The notes beneath the pieces are model-generated. The model searched no databases. It was not told where the DNA came from and was given only the letters and a program-made list of their open reading frames with translations. The translations under genes were made by a program, and so were the position numbers. A DNA stretch of 64,000 bases, from NCBI GenBank assembly GCA_032358165.1, contig JAALGY010000054.1:1-64000 (forward strand), read 5' to 3'. Source of the DNA: Diplosphaera chodatii (taxonomy: Eukaryota > Chlorophyta > Trebouxiophyceae > Prasiolales > Stichococcaceae). Each line of letters begins with the position of its first letter. Within the stretch, counting starts at the first letter, position 1. Positions 1 to 8,683 of this stretch are shown here, one piece after another.

Positions 1-2
1 GC

Positions 3-137
3 GCGTACGCGCAGTGCGGCGGGCTGTCCGGCGGCGGCACGGGGCCCTTCGGCGACTTTGCGTACGCCAGCAAGGGCGGCGCCGCGTGCCCGACCGGCTA
101 CGGCTGCGTCCGCTCCAACGAGTGGTGCGCTTGCTGA
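3..137 (+). CDS. C-terminal end of a secreted CBM1-like (cellulose-binding type) protein, partial
   Basis: Only the last 44 codons and the stop (TGA, 135-137) lie in the window; the gene starts to the left. The frame beginning at base 3 reads AYAQCGGLSGG, then a Cys-rich tail ending CPTGYGC...SNEWCAC. The QCGG opening and the spaced C-P-x-G-x-x-C ... N-x-W-C-x-C pattern resemble the fungal-type CBM1 fold, which many green algae attach to secreted wall proteins or glycosidases. The role would be carbohydrate binding in the extracellular matrix. The catalytic part, if any, is not visible. The domain could instead be an unrelated Cys-rich wall module, because the insert between the Cys pairs is longer than in classical CBM1. 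Confidence 0.5.
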   Translation, partial: AYAQCGGLSGGGTGPFGDFAYASKGGAACPTGYGCVRSNEWCAC

Positions 138-1302
138 ATGTTGCTCTTGCTCGATTCTGGGTACAGGGTGGGTCAGGCGCACAGTCCCTGCCCGTTTCAC
201 TCCTCCCACGCTGCAGCCCTTGCTGCACACCTGCTGACAGCCCTGCGGTGTGTCAGCGGATGTCGCCGCCAGAAGCGACCGGATGTTTGGCACAAAACAT
301 GGCGCCACACCACCTGCATCGTGCTGACCGGTCGCAGCGTGATACATGGCACCAAGATCACAGCAAGCGTTTGGAACCTGTGCTTACCTATTTCTGTGAA
401 CGCTTCTCAGGTACTGGCAGTGCCAGCCGAAGACCGGCTAGAAGTGGCGGCTGCAGGCCTCAGCAACCCTCAGCAAGTGCAGCACCCCAGACCACTGGGT
501 GCCTTAGTGTAGACAGCACCCCCTGCTGCGAGCTACTCTCACAGCCGAAACAAGCGGCTCCAAACATATTTGGTTGCCGCGCCCTAGGCTAGCGGCAGCG
601 TTCGGTAGTTTTCCAGGTAGAACTTTGGTCCAGCTGGGCTTTGACCGGCTGCTGACACATGCGCTGGTATCTCGTGACAATCCGTCACAATTTTTTGACG
701 TTGCTCAGCTGACCCAGAGCTGTGTCCTGCCTCGGCGCTGTGCGAGAAGCGCAGTGCCTTGCCTTTGTATGAGGGCGGCGCAGGATCCGCTAGAGCTTGA
801 ACCCTTTCAGTGTACTGACTGTGTGCATACCTTGACCTGTTTGTGACTGTGCCGTAGCTTTGAAGTATCTTGAGTTGTGTGTAGGTTAGCTACAATCGTA
901 TGTGATGCTGTGTGCATGCTCCGGGTCGGCTGTGCAGTATCAGCATCATGTGTAAGCGATAGGCGAAGCGTCTGGCATTGGACCAACTGAATTCAATGCT
1001 GGTGCAACCAGCGACTCGAATGCGCCCTGAATGTCAGCAACGTTACCTAACAACCGTCAGCATCTCGGCGGGCAATGGAGCGCCACTTCTGACTGGCAGA
1101 CTGCTGCCGAGCACGTACGATCGAGCAGCACGCCCAGTAGCACTGCCCTCACCCAGGTTGCAGTTCTGCGGCTGCTCCGACAGCCGGCGGCCCACGGCCA
1201 GCTACCACCGACGGCCACCCGCGTCGCAGCACGCCGCTGCAGCCTGCAGGCAGCAGGGGCCAGCGGCAGGGCTGGCGCTGGCGCCGGCTGCAGGGGAGCT
1301 GC
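138..1302. other. Intergenic stretch, no supported gene
   Basis: This lies between the end of the CBM1-like gene and the stop of the minus-strand YjgA-like gene, so two 3' ends converge here. Open frames exist but show no recognisable domain, and base composition is less GC-rich than in neighbouring exons. It presumably holds both 3' untranslated regions. Confidence 0.5.
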
Positions 1303-3590
1303 TCAGCCGCCGGCGAGGGACGCCGCCGCCAGCGGCCGCAGCTCCGCCAGCAGCCGGCGGCCGGCGCGGCTGCGGCCCCGGGTCTTGGGTTTCTGGGCGC
1401 CACCGCCGGATGTGCCGGCCTCCTGCTCCTGCAGGGTTCACATCAGGTGTTGACAGCATGTGACCCGGCCCACCACTGTCCAGGACCTTGAACAGGAGGC
1501 AGGGCATCTAGGGGCGCTGACGGCCAGCAGTGAACACCGCTTTGCAGGCGCTTGTATGAGCACTGTTTTGTGACTGGGCCGATGTCAGGTTGCACTTTGA
1601 TGTTGCTTGTTGGGGGCATGCGGTGTAGCCAGCCTCTCAAACTGCGACCTACCTACAGTAGGTCAGCCTTAACCTCCGTGGATCCAGGGTGGATCCAGTG
1701 TAAGACACACTAATATTGCTGCTCACCTCGCGGGCCTGGCGGATCAGGCGCCGCAGCTCCGCCAGGTCGACGAAGTGGCCGCCGGGGATGCGGCCGCTCG
1801 CCGTCAGCACCGCCTCCGCCGCCGCCAGCACCTCCGCCTCGACCGCCGCGGCGGCTGCCACCCTCGTCGCTGCTGACGTGTCGTCGTCAGCCAGGGACGC
1901 GTCGGCTGTGCCTGCAGGTACCGAGCATCCGGGGTGCCCTCATGACAAGGCTGGATCATCGTGCCGGGGCCAGGCGGTCTGCGACACGTCGCTGCGTTAC
2001 ACGCCAGCATCACCTGCCGAACGCCAGCATCGCCTTGAACCCAATCAGCCCGAGAGCTGGCTGGTCACTGCACAGCCAGAAGCACGGCTGGCTGGCGGGC
2101 ACCTGGCGGTGCGGGGAATGCTTCCTCCCCTGTCAGCGCCGCCCGCCAGGACAGCGCGAGGCGCTCTGAGGCCGAGGCGCCGCCGCCCGACTCCTTCCCC
2201 GCAGCAGTCGCGGCCACCCTGTACGATGTTGCACAGCCCACGATGGACCCTCACCACTGTACCCTCCGCACCAAGTAACTGGTCTGCAGAATGCACCTGG
2301 GACTGACGCCGCCAGGCAGTCTGACCAGCCACAGGCGTCGCGCACGCCAAGCTGCCACCAGCGTGCAGCGCAGACGCTGCTCTTCACGTGAACTTGGCAG
2401 CAAGCAGCATTTGCAGCGGCAGCGGCTGGTGCGGCGCCACGCTACCCGCCCGAGCAATGGTAGGGTCATCCCACGACCCTACCTGTTCTGCAACGCGTCC
2501 AGCGTCACAGGGTCCACCTCGTCGCGCAGCAGCTTCGCCACCAGCGCGATCTGCCGCTGCATCCCCTGCGGCGCAGGCGCATGCTGATGAGCGCCCAGAT
2601 CGTGCTTGATTCACAAGACCACATTCACCACCATGTGGCAGTGCAGTACGCCTGCCACGCAGGGCAGCGGCGATGCCGGCCGCTGGTCAGGCGCCGCGAC
2701 CCCTGCCGCCACCACTGCACACCGGTAGCATGCGCTGCCGATGCAGTCCGGTCGGACGCCACCCCACATGCAGACAGCTCGCTGCCCATTCGAACGTCCA
2801 GGCCGGGCGCCCACCCGGCTGCGCTTCATGTTGCGGGCCAGGAACACGGCGTCCGCGATACGCTCGTCCAGCTCGGGCAGCAGCGGCTTGAGGCGGCCGA
2901 TGGGCAGCGCCACCAGCTGCTGCGCCGCCGCCAGCTGCTTGTTGGCTGCGCACACAGCAGGTTCAGACCGTCAGGAGTGAGCGCCGGGCTCAGCAGCCAC
3001 ATGACAGCTGGCTATTGGCTGCGCGTGTTGCTCACAGGCCACTCCGCGAGTGGGCACAGGCTCGCCAGCAGCGTGCCAGGATCGTCCGTCAGTCGGCACA
3101 AGACACCGCATCCTGCTGGTAGATTTGCTGGCCATGTCCCATGTACTTTGCAGATGTAAGAACATGCGTACTGTGTGGTATAACACGCACCTTCGCGCTT
3201 GCCGGCCTTCTTGCTGGGGCGGCCATGGCGGGTGCGGATCACCGTGTCCGGCTCATCGTCCAGCAGCTCCACATCCTGCAGCGTAGCAGGCAATGCTGGG
3301 CTGCGCTTGTCGGCATGCAGCTGCGCACTGCCATCGTGCTGCAAGGCGCCGCACTCAGACAGCATGGTTGTAACAACACCCCAGTGTCTGACATCCCCTG
3401 GAGCGGACGCCGCAGACTACTACCCATCAATGCTGCACATGGGAACCTGCTGCGATGAGAGGGCTCCTGGCCTGAGCACTCGGAATGCGCATCACAATGT
3501 GCCACGCCACGCATTGCAGCTCCCCCTCACCGGCTCATCATCCTCGCTCTCGCTTCTGTCCCTCCGTTCATACACGAAGGGCGCGGCCAT
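1303..3590 (-). CDS. YjgA/DarP-like (DUF615) ribosome assembly protein, organelle-type
   Basis: Seven exons join in phase on the minus strand: 3531-3590, 3191-3275, 2815-2945, 2483-2565, 2103-2218, 1727-1911 and 1303-1428 (TGA). The core carries PSKKAGKREGANKQLAAAQQ, then LPIGRLKPLLPELDERIADA, RQIALVAKLLRDEVDPVTLD and FVDLAELRRLIRQARE. That is the order and spacing of bacterial YjgA/DUF615, a factor bound to late 50S ribosomal intermediates. A nuclear copy suggests work on chloroplast or mitochondrial ribosomes. A low-complexity insert (exon 2103-2218 and the start of exon 1727-1911) separates the conserved helices, and the C-terminus is basic. The start shown is MAAPFVYERR; the frame stays open upstream to an ATG at 4064 through a Ser- and Ala-rich stretch that could be a transit peptide, so the true N-terminus is unsettled. 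Confidence 0.72.
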
Positions 3591-5042
3591 GCCCAGGCCG
3601 CGCCTGCCGCCTGCCGGTGCTGCACTGGCTGCCACCGACCTGCTGTGCGCTGCCCTCAAACCGCTCACGCAGCTGCTGCTGCTGCTGCTGCCGAAGGTGG
3701 CTGATCTGCAGTGCACCGCCTGTGCTCGGGAGGTGGAGCTGTGTCCTGCTGAGGCCCATGGCCGCTGACTGGCTGCTCCTTGCGCTGCACATGCTGTTTG
3801 TGCAGCGCAAGCAGAGCCCGAAGTCGCCGGGCGGTGCCAGCAGTGGCCATGAGACGCTGCCGCCCGCTGGAGCTGCCCCATGATGGGCATGCCGTGAGCT
3901 GCGCTGCGGTCTCCAACTCGTAGACCTCCGAACCGGTGCTGGGCCCATGGCGCCCGCCTACATGCGGTGGCTGTTGTCAAAGAGCAGCAGCTGTGGCTGC
4001 ACGCTGCTTGCTGGCAGGTCCTGAGCAGTTTGCCCATTGCGCTGCAAAGTGCGGCGGCACACATGCACCTCTAGGTGGCACAGCGAATTGTGCTTCTGCT
4101 AACCAGTGAGCTAAGAGACGCTGTGGTGACCCAGATGAAGCGACGGAACCACCGTGCTTGTACCAAAGTCTGAGTTCTGCTGCGCACGAGGCGGCACCGC
4201 GCACGTCAGCCTAAGCCTGCTGCAGCAACTGACAGCCCCTGACGCAAGCAGACCCGTCTCACATATCACGCACAGCACAGATGCGAGCCAAGATATGTTT
4301 CAGGTACGGCAGTGAGGCCATGCAACAGAGATGCAGAGTGCTGTGGCTGTTCCTGTCAGACATCTGCAGGGTTTGGCCCTGACTCGGAATGTCCGTGCGC
4401 TCACGCAGCGCACGGCACAGCGCCATCACAGCAGCAATTCCAGGTATATATGAAGGCTTGTAGCAGCAGGTGACCATTCGATGCAGTTGTGAGCTTCCAA
4501 GCGGAAGCGTGCTTGTGAGAGAAGCTGAACAGAACGCTAACGGGGAGCCATCCCGTCGCTGTGTCTTTCGCCTTCGGCGTTCAGCAGGTGCCAAATCGCA
4601 GCATGGCCAGCTCAGTGCCTCTAACATCACTCATGGTATCTTTCATAGCTTGCAATGCGACGTGACTGCGCAAGGCACGTCGACAATGCGAATGGGCTTG
4701 CACACGCGCATCTGGGCACTCCGCGGCCACAGCACGAATGGTGCAGCTGTCTACGAAGAGAAACTGACATGACAGCCACTGATATCCACGCAGTGGCCCA
4801 AATGGTCTCAATGGTCTTGAAGGCGTACCGCTCCTGGTGTTTGGCGCAGCAGCAGCCTGCCCCCCTGCCATGCCGCGGTTCCGCAGGTAACATGCCAAAG
4901 GGATGTGTTCGACTGTCAACTGATGCTTCTCAGCTAACCCTGCCGACATTATTGTGACGTCCGTCGTGTTGCAAACTCTGATGAGTGCGCCACCGCTGCT
5001 CCATGTTGCATACTCTGACCACTTGCATCAGAGTAGACATCC
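3591..5042. other. Intergenic region holding the first copy of a duplicated non-coding segment
   Basis: No gene is supported apart from a possible upstream extension of the YjgA-like N-terminus (to 4064, minus strand). From about 4,330 to 4,400 the sequence strongly resembles 6,646-6,727 (shared TGTTCCTGTCAGACAT and CTGCAGGGTTTGG), marking the left part of a tandem duplication that also contains the downstream mTERF-like genes. A TATATATG box lies near 4,445, about 600 bases before the first mTERF-like start. Confidence 0.5.
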
Positions 5043-5947
5043 ATGGGCTTGGCAGGCCGATGGACGGCGTCGTCCATCCCCGCGGGTGGGCAGCGGCACA
5101 GCGCGGTGCGGCACATCTCAAGGCTGCTATTAAGGGCCATGGCAGCGGGAAGCGGCGGCAGCAGCGACTTCGTGCTGTTCACCGCAGCACAGCTGCAGGC
5201 GCCGGCATCCGAGACGCTTGGCACAGGCAGTGTGGCGGAAAGTGCATCCAAAGTGTCAAGCAAGGCTCCAGCGCCACGGAAGCCAGCAGAACCCAGGTCC
5301 AATGCTGCCGCCGGTACTGGACAGCGTCAGAGCCCAGCCATTGCCACCGAGCACCAGCAGGCAGCGGGCTTCCTGCAGGGCCTCGGGCTCAGTCACCCCA
5401 GGGTCGCCTGGGCGCTCAGCCGCTGGCCGCAGCTCGGCGTTCTGGAACCCGGCGAGCTGCAGGCACGGGTTGATGCGGCGGCAGCGGCGTTCGGAGGCAG
5501 GCTGTCTGCCGCGGCGCTCCTGAGGCGCTGCGTGCTGCGCCGAAGGTGCTGACGCTGGCGCCCAGCGACATCGCGGCCGCGCACGCCCGGCTGGCGGTTC
5601 TGGGACTGACGGCGGCCGAGGCGGCAGGGGTGCTGGCGGCACAGCCGGCCCTGCTGCTGGCAAGCGCGAGCAAGCTGCGCAGCACAGCCGAAAACCTGCA
5701 GCTCAGCTACGAGCTCAGCCCGCAGCAGCTGCGTGCTCTCATCATACAGTTCCCACTCTGCCTGCGGAGGAGCTGCGGGATGACAATGGCGCCAGGGTCA
5801 CGCCGCAGCCTTCGGGAGCTGGTTGCAAAGCAGTTTCAGGGCACTGACGGCAGGCGGCTTGCGCATGTCATAACGAGTGTCACCAGTGGTCGCGCCAGGG
5901 TAGAGCCATCAGCGGCAGGCAAGGCTGGCATGGCATCTTTCAGCTGA
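5043..5947 (+). pseudogene. mTERF-like organellar factor, copy 1, frame-shifted
   Basis: The first frame (5043-5552) begins with an Arg-rich amphipathic leader (MGLAGRWTASS...HISRLLLRAM) typical of a mitochondrial targeting peptide. It continues into mTERF-like helices (LGLSHPRVAWALSRWPQLG) and stops early at 5552. The missing remainder lies in the next frame from about 5,531: KVLTLAPSDIAAAHARLAVL, LGLTAAEAAGVLAAQPALLL and LSPQQLRALIIQFP, ending at 5947. Alignment with the intact copy at 7406-8179 places a single-base loss near 5,530-5,545. mTERF proteins bind organellar DNA or RNA and influence transcription and splicing. The break could be real decay, a tiny unrecognised intron or an assembly error. 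No intron is visible. Confidence 0.65.
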
Positions 5948-7405
5948 TGCGTGGCAAGAGACATGATGGACAGCTGGATACATGTGGTCAGTTATAATGT
6001 ACGGATTGTAAGCTGCCACTGGCTATCCTCTTAAGAAGATGCAAGTGATGGCTGCAGACGCATGCGCATCTGTGCTCCAGATACCGACAAGCAGGGCCAC
6101 GTCATGTCCGCCCTGATGCATATTGTGTTTGTCGCAACAAGCTCCCCGTCATCATCAGCGTGATGCAGCAGTGCGACCCTGCTGCCTGCTTGCTGTGCAT
6201 CAGGCTGCACCTGCTGTGAATGGCCGCACTCGCCAGGCTGCAGTCCCAGTGGCGAAGCTTTGACCCCGCTACTGCAGACGGAGTGCGCACACGCCCGCTG
6301 TGTTGTCAACCAAGATCTGAGGAGGAAGCCGCAAGCTGCTGGGCAGGCTGCAACCTGCAACCTGGAATGCAGCGGCATACGTGCAAACTGGCACGAGGCA
6401 GAACTGAACAGCTGACGTAGACTGCCAAGACATCCAAGACTGCCTTTGCTGGTGGCCGAAACCAACCTGACCTCGGGTTCGGCGACACAGATCTGCTGTA
6501 CATGAGGAGATGCTGCACATGCATGCGGCGGCGCTTCAGCACATGGCAAGTTGAGGGTCGACACGTCTTTCATGCCATCTCGCAGCCAAGCACTACTTCC
6601 TCTCATGCGACCGGCAGCAATCCTGGTGCTGCTGAGACGCATGTGGCAGTGCAGGACGATGTCTAGCCTGTTCCTGTCAGACATGCATCTGCAGGGTTTG
6701 GCATGGCCTCGGAATGTCCGCTCACCTTGGGCCATGCACAGTGCTCATCAAGATGTCGCACAGCGGCATGTGGGCATCGACACTGTATTTTGAACGCATA
6801 TGCAGCGCGCAGCTGAGCTAACTGCTGCATTTGGAGATGCCTTTTGCCATTGGTGCTGAAGCGACGGTCTCGGGGAGACATCCCGTCGGCCTGCCCGTCG
6901 GGTGCGGCACTCACTACATATCAGCTAGTCGTGTTGTTGCTGACGCACTAGTACCTGCGTTGTCGTTTCAGTGTACACTCCGACGCAACGCTGCGCTGTG
7001 GGCAGGCCTCGCTTTCTGACATCCTGCGCCGCTGCAGGCGCACTGCACGGTGCATGCGAGCTGACCACGCCGGCGGGCCCATGCGAAAACAGCTCGAAAC
7101 GACCGAATCAACTGTCTGGCCTGATGTGCGCAGGAGAGGTGATGGCCTCGATGACATCGGCAGCGTGCCGGTCTTGGCGTCCTGCGCAGCGCCGCCCAGC
7201 TGCCTTGTCACGCCGCAGCCTTGCAGGTAGGCGACTCAATTACACGGTGACCTCAGCTGTCCTCAAAACTGCGCTTCCCCCTCAAAGCCCTTCGAAGCTC
7301 GCTGAGGCCGGCGTCCACCGTCACGAGCTGTGCATCCTGCAGCCATTGATGCGTTGCACCTGCTGGTTCTGGCTGCTTTCTTGATTTTATGTACAGCACA
7401 TCCAC
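5948..7405. other. Spacer between the two mTERF-like copies
   Basis: No gene is supported. It contains the second copy of the non-coding duplicated block (about 6,646-6,730) and further weak similarity to 4,540-4,580 near 6,870 (GGGGAG.CATCCCGTCG). It probably contains the promoter of the second mTERF-like gene. Confidence 0.45.
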
Positions 7406-8179
7406 ATGTGTGCAGGGTCTCCCATTCAGGCGAAACCCTGCAACCTGACGGTTCACATGCCAAAGCGCAATTGCGCATCAACGGGAGTGACAGCAGGAAG
7501 CGACGGCAGCAGTGACAAAGTGCTGTTCACAGCAGCGCAGCTGGGTACGCCAGCAGCCCAGTGCGTCGGCATGGGCGATGCCACGGAGACAGACGCTGCC
7601 GCAGATCTGCAGCAGCGTCTGCTTAAGGCCCTTCTTCTAGAAGAATGGCCTCCAGCGTCGAGCACTGCACAGGCATCTGCCACCATGGCCGCACCAAAAG
7701 TTCAGCCGCCGGTCATTGCTGCCGAGTACCAACAGGCAGCGGGTGTCCTGCTGGGCCTCGGGTTGCCCTTCGGCAGGGTTGCTTGGGCGCTGGATCGCTG
7801 GCCACACCTCGGCGCCTTGGGACCCGGCGAGCTGCATGCACGTGCCGACGCGGTGGCGGCAGCGTTCGGAGGCGGCCTGACGGCTTCAGCGCTTCAGAGG
7901 CGGCTGTACTATGTGCCAAACGTGCTGACCTTGAGCCCCACCTACATCACGGCCTCGCATGCCCGGTTGGCAGAGTTTGGCTTGACGAACGATGACGCAG
8001 CAAAGGTGCTGGCGGCACAGCCAAAACTGCTGCTTGCGAGCACAGGGAAGCTGCGCCGCAACGCCAGCGTCCTCCAGTCCTGCTTCCAGCTGGATGCGCG
8101 TCGTTTGCGCGCTGTCATCATCGGGATGCCAAAGTTTCTGCTGAACAACCTCAAGTCAGTTCGGATGATGCGGCTGTGA
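7406..8179 (+). CDS. mTERF-like organellar factor, copy 2 (intact)
   Basis: A single exon of 257 codons runs from ATG 7406 to TGA 8177-8179. After a variable N-terminus (about residues 1-100) there are mTERF-type helical repeats: LGLPFGRVAWALDRWPHLGA, PNVLTLSPTYITASHARLAE, FGLTNDDAAKVLAAQPKLLL and LDARRLRAVIIGMPKFLL. The L-G-[LV]-[ST] ... P-x-[LV]-L pattern defines the family. Members usually sit in mitochondria or chloroplasts and bind nucleic acid; this one has only about three or four repeats, fewer than most. It lacks the clear Arg-rich leader of copy 1, so its targeting is uncertain and the ATG may not be the real start. A TGTAA signal follows at 8428. Absence of introns sets it apart from most neighbours. 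Confidence 0.68.
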   Translation: MCAGSPIQAKPCNLTVHMPKRNCASTGVTAGSDGSSDKVLFTAAQLGTPAAQCVGMGDATETDAAADLQQRLLKALLLEEWPPASSTAQASATMAAPKVQPPVIAAEYQQAAGVLLGLGLPFGRVAWALDRWPHLGALGPGELHARADAVAAAFGGGLTASALQRRLYYVPNVLTLSPTYITASHARLAEFGLTNDDAAKVLAAQPKLLLASTGKLRRNASVLQSCFQLDARRLRAVIIGMPKFLLNNLKSVRMMRL

Positions 8180-8427
8180 CTGATCAGATCATTAACGTGC
8201 TGGCAATCGCCAGCAACAAAAGGAATTATGCGCATGCATGGCCAACGGCCGGCAAAGCTGGCATGTCCTCGTTTCAGTGACTTGAACATGGACATACCGT
8301 ATCCAACTAGGATCTGGCGCAGAGCTGTGGACAACGATCTGGGTCAATGGTTGCATGTGAATGTTTGCTGCAGAGCTTGATAGGCTGATCTGCCATTTCA
8401 AGATCGGATCAGCAGATGCGCTGCTGC

Positions 8428-8432
8428 TGTAA
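8428..8432 (+). terminator. Candidate polyadenylation signal (TGTAA) of mTERF copy 2
   Basis: TGTAA, the usual green-algal polyadenylation signal, sits about 250 bases after the stop of the plus-strand mTERF-like gene and before the convergent minus-strand gene end at 8684. Confidence 0.4.
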
Positions 8433-8683
8433 CTCGCTACTGGCCTCACATGAATTCAATCGCTGCTGAAATCAAAATGCTCCTGCCACCCACACTACCA
8501 CATACTGTGCAGTCGATGAGCTCCCTGCGGCCCGGCATAACAAGCTGCAGCAGCACAGCACGCCAGTCCTTGTCAGCGTGTTCCAGCTGCCAAGGCTCCG
8601 CTGGCTACGCATGGCTAACGCCATCAAACCCAAACCCAGGACTTCGTGCGCACGGGGCCGTTTTGCACCGGCATGACATGTCC

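Larger units (their letters stand above)
4330..8275. repeat. Tandem segmental duplication (two units about 2.33 kb apart)
   Basis: Three landmarks repeat at a constant offset of about 2.32-2.35 kb. The non-coding CAGACAT...CTGCAGGGTTTGG block is at 4,350 and 6,670. The mTERF-like coding start is at 5,150 and 7,497. The block AAGGCTGGCATGG...TTTCAG is at 5,922, with a slightly diverged match at 8,254. One ancestral segment of at least 1.6 kb was therefore copied in direct orientation. Divergence is considerable, including many substitutions and small indels, so the event is not recent. Confidence 0.75.
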
